From Paracoccus sediminis (GTDB taxonomy: Bacteria; Pseudomonadota; Alphaproteobacteria; Rhodobacterales; Rhodobacteraceae): a stretch of 64,000 nucleotides of DNA. Positions within the stretch are counted from its first letter, which is position 1. Each line of letters begins with the position of its first letter. A program made the position numbers and the translations under genes. The notes under the pieces were generated by a model. The model did not search any database. It worked only from the letters and a program-made list of their open reading frames with translations, and was not told the DNA's origin. Below, one piece after another: positions 17,038-23,534 of the stretch. The DNA lies in the NCBI RefSeq assembly GCF_900188295.1, contig NZ_FZNM01000011.1:1-64000 (forward strand). The letters are read 5' to 3'.

Positions 17038-17390
17038 CCAGTGAGGAGCTTCTGGACGGGTATGACGTGCTGTTCCCCGCGCCGCTGCGGCTGGCGCATG
17101 AGGCGGTGCTGACCCTTGCCGCCGAGACGGAACCGGACGGCTGGCCCAGCCCGGCCATGCTGGTCCGGTTCGCCCGGTGCTATGGCGTCCCGCTCGTGGA
17201 GCTTGCGGGCCTGTGCGGCATCCTCGTGTCGCGCATCGGGCGGCGCACCGTGTTCAGCGACGCCCGCCGCTCCCCTGAGCTCGTCAACCGCCTGAACGTC
17301 TCCCAGTGGAGCCGCCGGGCGCTTGTCGCATACGGCTTCTACAACACCGCCGCCGCCCTGTCGCTGGGCGAGGGCGCGCGGGTCCACTGA
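17034..17390 (+). CDS. Small hypothetical protein of the element
   Basis: 118 aa, coupled to the gene before by ATGA overlap. It is a mixed helical protein with RFARCYGVPLVELAGLCGILVSRIGRR, which could be a helix-turn-helix-like segment, then Ser/Arg-rich helices. No known family was recognised. It is the last gene of the rightward block before two small leftward genes. Confidence 0.55.
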   Translation: MTSEELLDGYDVLFPAPLRLAHEAVLTLAAETEPDGWPSPAMLVRFARCYGVPLVELAGLCGILVSRIGRRTVFSDARRSPELVNRLNVSQWSRRALVAYGFYNTAAALSLGEGARVH

Positions 17391-17396
17391 CGACAC

Positions 17397-17418
17397 GCCG
17401 CCCGGCGTCCCGGGCGGC
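17397..17418 (-). terminator. Hairpin at the 3' end of the first small leftward gene
   Basis: GCCGCCCGG (17397-17405) pairs with CCGGGCGGC (17410-17418) around a 4-base loop, between convergent genes. There is no T-run. It shares GGGCGGCGCAG-GGGTCA with the hairpin before 17731. Confidence 0.4.
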
Positions 17419-17426
17419 GCAGTGGG

Positions 17427-17669
17427 TCAGCGGATGACGAGGCGCTTGGTGCGCCGATCAAGCCAGACCTCCCGCAGAGGGTTGACCTGCATGGCAACAC
17501 CAAGGGCCTGACCCTTGGCGATCAGCACGTCCGGGCCTTCAAACTCCCATTCGCGCCCGCCCCTGCTGTAGTGCGACACCCGGACGGTATCGCCAAGTTC
17601 CGCGACCGTTGCGTTGAAGTCATCCACAGCAACCCGAAGGCCGAGGTCGTTCATGCTCATGTGAAGCAT
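17427..17669 (-). CDS. Small hypothetical protein, leftward cassette 1
   Basis: 80 aa from ATG 17669, which has CGGAG six bases upstream; an in-frame ATG at 17675 is too close to that site. The compact mixed sequence (VAVDDFNATVAELGDTVRVSHYSRGGREWEFEGPDVLIAKG) suggests a small beta-barrel, ending with basic residues RRTKRLVIR. It runs opposite to the main block of the element, so it is probably expressed separately in the integrated state. Function unknown. Confidence 0.6.
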   Translation of the reverse strand: MLHMSMNDLGLRVAVDDFNATVAELGDTVRVSHYSRGGREWEFEGPDVLIAKGQALGVAMQVNPLREVWLDRRTKRLVIR

Positions 17670-17694
17670 CTTCATCTCCGTTGAATTGGGGGGA

Positions 17695-17724
17695 GCGCCG
17701 CCCGCGCACCGCGCCGGGCGGCGC
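17695..17724 (-). terminator. Hairpin between the two small leftward genes
   Basis: GCGCCGCCC and GGGCGGCGC form a stem with one bulge directly after the stop of the second small leftward gene. It is similar to the hairpin at 17397-17418; no T-run. Confidence 0.35.
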
Positions 17725-17730
17725 AGGGGG

Positions 17731-18006
17731 TCACCTTGCGAAGCCGCGCACGGCGACCCAGTGGCCCTTGTGGTCCTCAAAGAGCTTCAGGCCGGGATCG
17801 GCTTCCAGCGCCTTGTTGATCGTCCGCACGGCGCGCCAAGTCACCGTGGTCGCGCTGTTGATCTCGCGGCTGCCGTATCCGAAGAAGCAGAAGTCAACCC
17901 GCCCCTCCTTCTTGGTGATCAAGCAGAAATCAGGCCGGAAGGCCTGACGCGCGCCGTTCAGCGCGGCCAGAGCATCATCCAGCTTTTCGACGTTCGTGTA
18001 GGCCAT
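17731..18006 (-). CDS. Small hypothetical protein, leftward cassette 2
   Basis: 91 aa with a strong ribosome site (AGGAGGGGC) before ATG 18006. The sequence (MAYTNVEKLDDALAALNGARQAF, then RPDFCLITKKEGRVDFCFFGYGS) is a mixed alpha/beta small protein with no known motif. It is clearly coding by composition and start signals. The opposite orientation to the phage-like block, and the matched hairpin after each leftward gene, suggest cargo rather than core functions. Function unknown. Confidence 0.6.
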   Translation of the reverse strand: MAYTNVEKLDDALAALNGARQAFRPDFCLITKKEGRVDFCFFGYGSREINSATTVTWRAVRTINKALEADPGLKLFEDHKGHWVAVRGFAR

Positions 18007-18473
18007 AGTGCACGCCCCTCCTACGGGACTAGGGCACTGGCGCGTGGGGGGAGCTTCGCCCGACCAACAGACACCAGCACCGGGTTTCGGTGTTGAGTTC
18101 CTTGGTCGGCAGGCCCTGCGTCGCTTTGGAGCGGGCCGTTTACGGCATCTGACATGTGAACCAGACGCAGCCGGTCAACCTCTCGATTGACCCTCACTGT
18201 ATGCCACACCCGGCCCGGGGCGAGTCAATCCCGATTTGACCCTTTGATGCTGCGCCCGCTCTGGGCAGCCCCGCCCACACCTCCACCACCTTGTCAAGCC
18301 CCTGCCGCCGTCAAGGCGCGTTGACGCCTGCCGGGGCCACTTCGGCGCGCGTCAAGCCGTTGTTGTGTAATGGAAAAATCCTCTGGCGGGGCCAGGGATA
18401 AGTCTAGACCTGCGCTGGGGCGGCCAGCTAGACCGGGGATAAGTTCACACTTTGTTCACACCCCGGAGCGCCC
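18007..18473. other. Gene-free interval with repeated short motifs
   Basis: About 470 bp without a convincing gene. It holds TAAGTCTAGAC at 18400-18410 (the same 11 bases as 8936-8946 by the left att core), GGGATAAGT twice (18396-18404 and 18436-18444), and GTTCACACTTTGTTC at 18443-18457 just before the glycosyltransferase gene. It is likely the control region for both divergent transcripts. Confidence 0.5.
18443..18457 (+). promoter_or_regulatory. GTTCAC-N4-TGTTC motif before the glycosyltransferase
   Basis: One of three copies of this motif in the element (others at 13640 and 19881). It lies 17 bp before the start codon, so bound protein could block expression. Confidence 0.35.
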
Positions 18474-19823
18474 ATGAACGTCACCCCCATCTTCCGGTCT
18501 GTCCGTGACCCCATAGGCTCCGCCGCCCGCTGGGCCGTGGTTTCGGTCCCCGCCCACCTGTCGGCCCGGGGGCTGGCCGTGCCCGTCTGGGCCGCGCTGC
18601 TGCTCCCGGCCATCGCCCTTCTGCCCCTCGCATCCCCTTGGGCGTCCTACATCCTGGCCCCGGTCTTTGTGCTTGCCGCCGGGCTCCGGCTGGCCGCGCT
18701 GGTGGGCCTGTTCCTGCCCAAGCCCGAGGCCCCGCCGCCGTGCGACCTGCCCACCGTCACCGTGCTTGTGCCGCTGTTCCGGGAGGCTGCCATCTTCCCC
18801 GAGCTTGCGGCTGCACTGGCACGGCTGGACTACCCCGCGCACCTGCTTGAGGTCATCATCCTGTTGGAGGCCTGCGACACCGCGACCATCGCCGCCGCCC
18901 GTGTCCATGCCCCGGCGGGCTGGCGGGTGGTCGTGGTGCCGCCGGGCTCTCCCCAGACCAAGCCCCGGGCCTGCAATGTCGGGCTGGCGCTGGCATCCGG
19001 TGCGCTTGTCGTGGTGTTCGATGGGGAGGACCGCCCGGACCCGGGGCAGGCCCGCCTTGCCGCCGCCGCGCTGGCCGCAGACCCGCGCCTTGCCGTGGTT
19101 CAGGCGCGGCTGGGGTGCGACCATGCAACGCCGGGCTCCCCCACCATCACCCGCCTGTGGGCGTTGGAGTATGCGGCGCTGTTCGGCGCGGTCCTGCCCG
19201 TCCTGTCCCGGCTGGGCCTGCCGTTCCTCTTGGGAGGGACAAGCAACTGGTTCCGGGCGGAGGCTCTGCGCGCCGCCGGGGGCTGGGATGCCCACAACGT
19301 CACCGAGGACGCAGACCTTGGGGTGCGGCTGGCCCGGCTGGGGTGGCGGTCTGCCGTGATCGACTCAACCACTTGGGAGGAGGCCCCGCTCAGGGCGGGC
19401 GTCTGGCTGCGCCAGCGGGCGCGCTGGTTCAAGGGCTTCGCCGTGACCGCCATCGTGCATGGCAGGACACCGCGCCAGACCATGCGGGAGCTTGGCCCGG
19501 CGGGCACCGTCGCGCTGCTGGCGCAGCTTCCCGTCGCGCTGCTGTGCACGGCGGCGCACCCGGTGGGCGTCGGGCTGGCGCTGGGCGGGGACCTGTCCGG
19601 GCCTCTGGCCGCGCTCCTCCTGCTGGGCTACGCCACCGCCGTCGCCCTCCATGCCGCCGCTGCACTCCGGGCTGGGCTCCCGGTGTGGCTTGCACTCCTG
19701 CTGCCGTTCTACTGGGCGCTGCACTGGGCCGCGCTCCTGCTGGCCCTCTCCGACCTCGTGCGCGACCCCGCCCATTGGCGCAAGACGGATCACGGCGCGG
19801 CGGTGCGGGCTCAGGCGGCTTAG
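18474..19823 (+). CDS. Membrane family-2 glycosyltransferase (cargo)
   Basis: 449 aa. Two N-terminal hydrophobic helices (about 38-90) are followed by a cytoplasmic GT-A domain. This domain has TVTVLVPLFREAAIFPEL, the DxD-like VFDGEDRPDPGQARLA, the TEDADLGVRLARLG motif (general-base region) and QRARWFKG (the QxxRW signature of cellulose-synthase/hyaluronan-synthase-like enzymes). Three or four C-terminal membrane helices follow. Such enzymes build or decorate cell-surface polysaccharide from nucleotide sugars. In a phage-related element it would fit surface conversion that changes phage receptors; that is inference. CGGAG lies before ATG 18474. Confidence 0.88.
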   Translation: MNVTPIFRSVRDPIGSAARWAVVSVPAHLSARGLAVPVWAALLLPAIALLPLASPWASYILAPVFVLAAGLRLAALVGLFLPKPEAPPPCDLPTVTVLVPLFREAAIFPELAAALARLDYPAHLLEVIILLEACDTATIAAARVHAPAGWRVVVVPPGSPQTKPRACNVGLALASGALVVVFDGEDRPDPGQARLAAAALAADPRLAVVQARLGCDHATPGSPTITRLWALEYAALFGAVLPVLSRLGLPFLLGGTSNWFRAEALRAAGGWDAHNVTEDADLGVRLARLGWRSAVIDSTTWEEAPLRAGVWLRQRARWFKGFAVTAIVHGRTPRQTMRELGPAGTVALLAQLPVALLCTAAHPVGVGLALGGDLSGPLAALLLLGYATAVALHAAAALRAGLPVWLALLLPFYWALHWAALLLALSDLVRDPAHWRKTDHGAAVRAQAA

Positions 19824-19880
19824 AGGTGGCTTTTCAGCGGAGGGAGGTCTAGCTTGTCCAGAAACACAAGATCATGTAGC

Positions 19881-19895
19881 GTTCACGGAATGTTC
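19881..19895 (+). promoter_or_regulatory. GTTCAC-N4-TGTTC motif at the methyltransferase start
   Basis: GTTCACGGAATGTTC lies 9 bp before the ATG at 19905. If the motif is an operator, as at 13640 and 18443, translation starting upstream at 19854 would place it inside the gene. Confidence 0.35.
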
Positions 19896-19904
19896 GCGGG
19901 AGGT

Positions 19905-21341
19905 ATGGGATTGGCAGAGACGGCGCTTGCAGTTGCGGACGGCCACCGCCGGGAGGTTTCCCCCGGCCTTGATGAGGACGGCCGCAAGCGCCTTGGTCAG
20001 TTCATGACGCCAACCGGCATCGCCCGGATGCTGGCCGGGCACTTCCTCCACATGCCCAGTGAGGTTCGCCTCCTTGACGCCGGGGCCGGAATGGGTGCGC
20101 TCACCGCCGCCTTTGTCGAGGCAGCCTGCAACCATCCCGTGCCGCCCCGGTCCATCGACGTGACGTGCTATGAGGTGGACCCCGACATGGTTGCGATCCT
20201 CCGGGAGACGCTGGCCCGGTGCGCCACAGACTGCGCCCGGGCGGGCATCGCCTTCCACCCGGAGGTAGTGGCCGATGACTACATCCTCCGGTCTGCCGAG
20301 CCCCTGCTTGCGGCGGCGGGGCGCTTCAACTGCGCCATCCTCAACCCGCCCTATGGCAAGATCAACGCGGGCTCCAAGTGGCGCGCGGCCCTGCGGTCGC
20401 AGGGCATCGAGACGGTGAACCTCTACACCGCCTTCGTGGCGCTGGCCTTGCAACAGCTAGAGCTTGGCGGGGAGCTGGTTGCGATCACGCCCCGGTCCTT
20501 TTGCAATGGCTCCTACTATGAGCCCTTCCGCCGCCTGATGCTCGACCTTTCGGCATTGCTGGCGATCCACGTCTTTGAGTCGCGGCGCTCCGCCTTCCGC
20601 GACGATGACGTGTTGCAGGAGAATGTCATCTTCCACCTCCGGCGCGGGGTGCCGCAGAACGGGGTGGCGCTGTCAACCGACCTGACGCCCGCCCGGGAGG
20701 TCCATTTCAGTGAGATTGTGCGCCCCGGGGACCGCCACGCATTCATCCGGTTGCCCGTGGGGGGCGCAACGGCGGCAGACCTGATCCAGTCGCTTCCCTG
20801 CACTCTGGCGGACCTCGGGCTGACCGTGTCAACGGGCCGGGTGGTGGACTTCCGGGCGAAGGAACACCTGCGGCGCGACCCCGGCTCTGACACTGTGCCG
20901 CTGATCTACCCCGGCCACTTTGACGGCGCGACAGTGCGCTGGCCCCGGGAGGGCTTTAAGAAGCACAACGCCATTTACGACTGCCCACAGACGGACAGCC
21001 TCATGGTCCCGGGCGGCACCTATGTCCTGACCAAGCGCTTCACCGCCAAGGAGGAGAAGCGGCGCGTGGTGGCGGCGGTATACACAGGGGAGCGGGCCGG
21101 GTTTGAAAACCACATCAACTACTTCCATGCGAAGGGCGCGGGGCTCCCGGAGCGGCTTGCCGTTGGGCTTGCCCGGTTCCTGAACAGTGAGGCGGTTGAC
21201 ACCTACTTCCGCACCTTCTCCGGCCACACTCAGGTCAACGCAACCGACCTCCGCAACCTGCACTACCCGTCGCGGGGGCAGCTTGAGGCGCTGGCCGGGG
21301 CGGAGGACGTGGAGGGGGCGATTGCAGGCTTTGCCGGTTAG
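19905..21341 (+). CDS. DNA adenine methyltransferase of a BsuBI/PstI-type restriction-modification system
   Basis: About 478 aa from ATG 19905. The SAM-binding motif I is LLDAGAGMGALTAAF (about 55-69) and the catalytic motif IV is FNCAILNPPYGK (NPPY, about 145), so it is an N6-adenine methyltransferase of the class used by M.BsuBI and M.PstI. The start RKRLGQFMTPTGIARML is typical for these enzymes. The adjacent convergent gene is a BsuBI/PstI-family endonuclease, which makes the pairing convincing. The start is uncertain: TTG 19854 has the better ribosome site (GGAGGGAGG), while GGGAGG lies only one base before ATG 19905 and suits TTG 19911. Confidence 0.88.
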   Translation: MGLAETALAVADGHRREVSPGLDEDGRKRLGQFMTPTGIARMLAGHFLHMPSEVRLLDAGAGMGALTAAFVEAACNHPVPPRSIDVTCYEVDPDMVAILRETLARCATDCARAGIAFHPEVVADDYILRSAEPLLAAAGRFNCAILNPPYGKINAGSKWRAALRSQGIETVNLYTAFVALALQQLELGGELVAITPRSFCNGSYYEPFRRLMLDLSALLAIHVFESRRSAFRDDDVLQENVIFHLRRGVPQNGVALSTDLTPAREVHFSEIVRPGDRHAFIRLPVGGATAADLIQSLPCTLADLGLTVSTGRVVDFRAKEHLRRDPGSDTVPLIYPGHFDGATVRWPREGFKKHNAIYDCPQTDSLMVPGGTYVLTKRFTAKEEKRRVVAAVYTGERAGFENHINYFHAKGAGLPERLAVGLARFLNSEAVDTYFRTFSGHTQVNATDLRNLHYPSRGQLEALAGAEDVEGAIAGFAG

Positions 21342-22339
21342 CCCTCAACCCGGAGGTGCTTGGCGGGGTCTGACTGGATCCAGATGTAGGAGCCAACCGC
21401 GACGTTGCCGTGGGCTGACTGGCGCGCCGCTGCATCCTTCCATGTCCTGTAGGTGGTGGTGAACCCGACCCCGGACTTGCCGCAGCGCGCGGCCATCCGC
21501 TCCATCTGGGCGACCTTGTGGAAGTCCACCTCACCATCGCTTGTCACGGCTTCGATCACCCAGAGGTGGTCCGTCTCCGGGTTCCACAGGAGGGCGTCGG
21601 GCATGGCATCCTCAAGGGTCAGTGTCACCCCCGCCGCCGCCATCTTGGCGCGCTCCTCCTCTGACACCCGGTCCCCGTCGCTGTCGTCAATGTAGAGGAG
21701 TTGGTAGCCCGGCAGGAACCGGGCCGCGTAGTGGTCAACGCTTGCCCGAATCAGGTCAGCGTGGCCGCTGTCCACCAGCTTGCGGGAAGCCTCCTCCATC
21801 TCAGCCTGAAAGGCCCGCCGGGACCGCGCCGCATCGGCGCTTGCCCAAGCGGCCAGCATCGCCCGCCACTCGGGCTCCGGGGCCTTGAGGATGGCAACAA
21901 GTTCCTCATCAAGGCGGTAGCAGGAGTTGGGCGACTTCGCCTTGACGTGGCCGGTGATGAATGCGCCGTCCAGAAGGGTGATCGGGACAAAGCCCCCGAG
22001 CTCACGCAGGGGCTTGATCCAGTAGTCGCGCCCCTCCCGGTCCAGCTTGCCGTTGCCGCGCTGGAGGATGCCGATGTGGCAGGCGAGGTGGGCCGTGGTT
22101 GCACCGTCAGCGACCTTCGCGCCGTCCGGGGCCTTGGAGAACCAGCTTGGCGTCTCATCATCAAGGAGCGCAAACACGCCGTCCACAATGTCAGCATTGC
22201 CGCCAAGCGCGACCTGTCCCAGGACCTCCGCCACCTTTGCCCTCGTGACGCCTTGCAGCGCCTCCGGGACCGGGGGAGAGCCCGCCGCTATCCGCGCGTT
22301 GCGCAGTGCCAGAACATCATCGTGAAGCGCCAAACCCAA
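21338..22339 (-). CDS. BsuBI/PstI-family type II restriction endonuclease
   Basis: 333 aa, close to PstI and BsuBI in length. The C-terminal half carries the family core: YQLLYIDDSDGDRVSEEE, then MPDALLWNPETDHLWVIEAVTSDGEVD, which supplies the Asp and Glu of a PD-(D/E)XK-type active site and the conserved EAVTS strand. The N-terminal part is the family's helical recognition half. It converges on the methyltransferase gene, overlapping it by 4 bp. If specificity follows the family it would cut CTGCAG; none is found in the element by eye. The start codon is TTG at 22339 or 22333; the latter has GGTGGGGGA at better spacing. Confidence 0.85.
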   Translation of the reverse strand: MGLALHDDVLALRNARIAAGSPPVPEALQGVTRAKVAEVLGQVALGGNADIVDGVFALLDDETPSWFSKAPDGAKVADGATTAHLACHIGILQRGNGKLDREGRDYWIKPLRELGGFVPITLLDGAFITGHVKAKSPNSCYRLDEELVAILKAPEPEWRAMLAAWASADAARSRRAFQAEMEEASRKLVDSGHADLIRASVDHYAARFLPGYQLLYIDDSDGDRVSEEERAKMAAAGVTLTLEDAMPDALLWNPETDHLWVIEAVTSDGEVDFHKVAQMERMAARCGKSGVGFTTTYRTWKDAAARQSAHGNVAVGSYIWIQSDPAKHLRVEG

Positions 22340-22405
22340 TCCCCCACCAAAACCGGAATGGTCAGGAGATACAGCAGGTTGGAGGGGATGTGAACCCGGG
22401 GGCCG

Positions 22406-22473
22406 CTAAGACGGAAAAGGCGGGCAAAGTGCCCGCCTTCCGTCCTAGAACCCGTCTTAACTCACCGTCTTAG
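22406..22473. promoter_or_regulatory. Candidate integrase arm-type sites (right arm)
   Basis: CTAAGACGG (inverse of CCGTCTTAG) at 22406-22414, CCGTCCTAG (one mismatch) at 22440-22448, CCGTCTTAA at 22452-22460 and CCGTCTTAG at 22465-22473 lie just inside the right att core and match the pair beside the left core. Confidence 0.5.
22416..22439 (-). terminator. Rho-independent terminator inside the right end, facing tRNA-Asn
   Basis: AAGGCGGGC and GCCCGCCTT form a 9-bp stem. On the minus strand the stem is followed by TTTT, so it stops transcription that enters the element from tRNA-Asn. Confidence 0.6.
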
Positions 22474-22503
22474 GCGGCTGACAGGGCGTAAGCTCTTGAT
22501 TTC

Positions 22504-22550
22504 TTGGCTCCGGCGGTAGGGATCGAACCTACGACCAATTGATTAACAGT
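22504..22550. repeat. attR: 3' half of tRNA-Asn, inside the intact tRNA
   Basis: Identical to 8890-8936. Here the copy is joined to the true 5' half of tRNA-Asn, so integration restores a complete tRNA gene. Confidence 0.9.
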
Positions 22551-22579
22551 CAACTGCTCTACCGCTGAGCTACGCCGGA
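22505..22579 (-). tRNA. tRNA-Asn (GTT)
   Basis: Reading the minus strand, acceptor arm TCCGGCG pairs with CGCCGGA before G and the encoded CCA. The D arm GCTCAGCGGTAGAGC, anticodon arm TTGACTGTTAATCAA with anticodon GTT, and T arm GTAGGTTCGATCCCTAC are all present. It is the integration target of the element; its 3' half is the att core. Confidence 0.97.
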
Positions 22580-22636
22580 ACACGGGGGCCGTATAGCAAT
22601 GCTCTTTGGGGGCGTCCAGAGGATCTTGTCGTTTTT

Positions 22637-23500
22637 TTACGCCAGGGCGAAACGGGCCTGGACGTGCAGGGTGTCCAGCGGGGACACGGCGCCCAGGTCG
22701 GTCAGGGCCAGCAGGTGGGCAAGGACGTTTCGGGTTGCGGCGGGCAGCAGGTGGGGGGGCACGTCATAGATCCGGCGGGCCAGGGCCGCTGCATCGCACG
22801 GCCCGTCGCGCAGGGCGCCGAGGATCTGGGCGGTGCGCTGGCGGCGGTGTGCGGCCAGCTCTGCCAGCCGCTGCGCCGGGTTCCCGATCGCATCGCCATG
22901 GGCGGGCAGCAGGCATTCGGGCCGATGGTGCGCCAGCCGGTCCAGCGTGCGCAGATAATCGGCCAGATCCCCGTCGGGGGGCGAGATGATGGTCGATGAC
23001 CAACCCATCACCACATCGCCACAAAAGATCCGGTCGCCCCACAGAAAGCTCAGATGCCCGCCGGAATGGCCGGGGGTGTGCAGGGCGGTCAGGCGCCAGT
23101 CCGTCGCCTCGATCACGTCGCCGTCGCGCAGGGCGACGTCGGGGGCAAAGGACAGATCCAGCCCTTCGCCGCCCCCGGTCGCGCCCTGGTCCGCAAGGCG
23201 GCGCATCATCGGGGACCGGCCGGACAGGGCGTCGCCGAAGGCCAGGACCGGCGCGCCGGTCATCCGTGCCAGCCTGGGCGCGCCCAGGCTGTGGTCGCGG
23301 TGCGCATGGGTGACGAGGATATGGCTGATCCGGCCCCGCCCGGCCTGGACGATGGCGGCAAGATGGCCGGGATCGTCGGGTCCGGGATCAATGACCGCGA
23401 CCCGGTCGCGCCCCAGAAGAAACGTGTTTGTTCCCGGCCCGGTCAGAGGCGACGGGTTCGGGGCCAGGATTCGCAGCAGCTCTTTCGTTGGTCCGTCCAT
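22637..23500 (-). CDS. Metallo-beta-lactamase-fold hydrolase, LACTB2-like
   Basis: 287 aa. The MBL metal-binding motif THAHRDHSLGAP is preceded by DPGPDDPGHLAAI and followed by HTPGHSGGHLSF, and CGDVVMG gives the bridging Asp. A winged-helix tail (about 215-287) matches LACTB2/beta-lactamase-like hydrolases. The likely role is hydrolysis of a thioester, phosphodiester or RNA end in the cytoplasm; the exact substrate is not evident. ATG 23500 is chosen because the upstream ATG at 23536 lies in the divergent kinase start region. Confidence 0.85.
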   Translation of the reverse strand: MDGPTKELLRILAPNPSPLTGPGTNTFLLGRDRVAVIDPGPDDPGHLAAIVQAGRGRISHILVTHAHRDHSLGAPRLARMTGAPVLAFGDALSGRSPMMRRLADQGATGGGEGLDLSFAPDVALRDGDVIEATDWRLTALHTPGHSGGHLSFLWGDRIFCGDVVMGWSSTIISPPDGDLADYLRTLDRLAHHRPECLLPAHGDAIGNPAQRLAELAAHRRQRTAQILGALRDGPCDAAALARRIYDVPPHLLPAATRNVLAHLLALTDLGAVSPLDTLHVQARFALA

Positions 23501-23534
23501 GCCGCTAGCCTTAGCATGTCGAACCGGAGACGCC

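Larger units (their letters stand above)
8890..22550. mobile_element. Integrated element at tRNA-Asn (phage-satellite-like or integrative mobilisable element)
   Basis: The element is bounded by 47-bp identical direct repeats (8890-8936 and 22504-22550) that correspond to the 3' half of tRNA-Asn(GTT). One repeat unit plus interior is about 13.6 kb. Its integrase is next to the left repeat. Gene order: integrase, HTH/Xis-like, primase-helicase, iteron origin, unknown gene, serine resolvase, TerS-like, unknown genes, two small minus-strand genes, glycosyltransferase, DNA methyltransferase, restriction enzyme. No structural phage genes, portal, large terminase, relaxase or type IV secretion genes are present. 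Integrase, primase-helicase, iterons and a lone TerS-like gene are hallmarks of phage-inducible chromosomal islands, but mobilisable islands could share several of these. Codon use (for example freer use of Leu CTT) differs from the flanks by eye. Confidence 0.85.

Noticed and set aside
8890..22550. Intact prophage
   Set aside because: No portal, capsid, tail, large-terminase or lysis gene can be recognised in 13.6 kb; only a TerS-like gene suggests packaging.
8890..22550. Integrative conjugative element
   Set aside because: No relaxase, coupling protein or type IV secretion gene was found, so at most it is mobilisable in trans.
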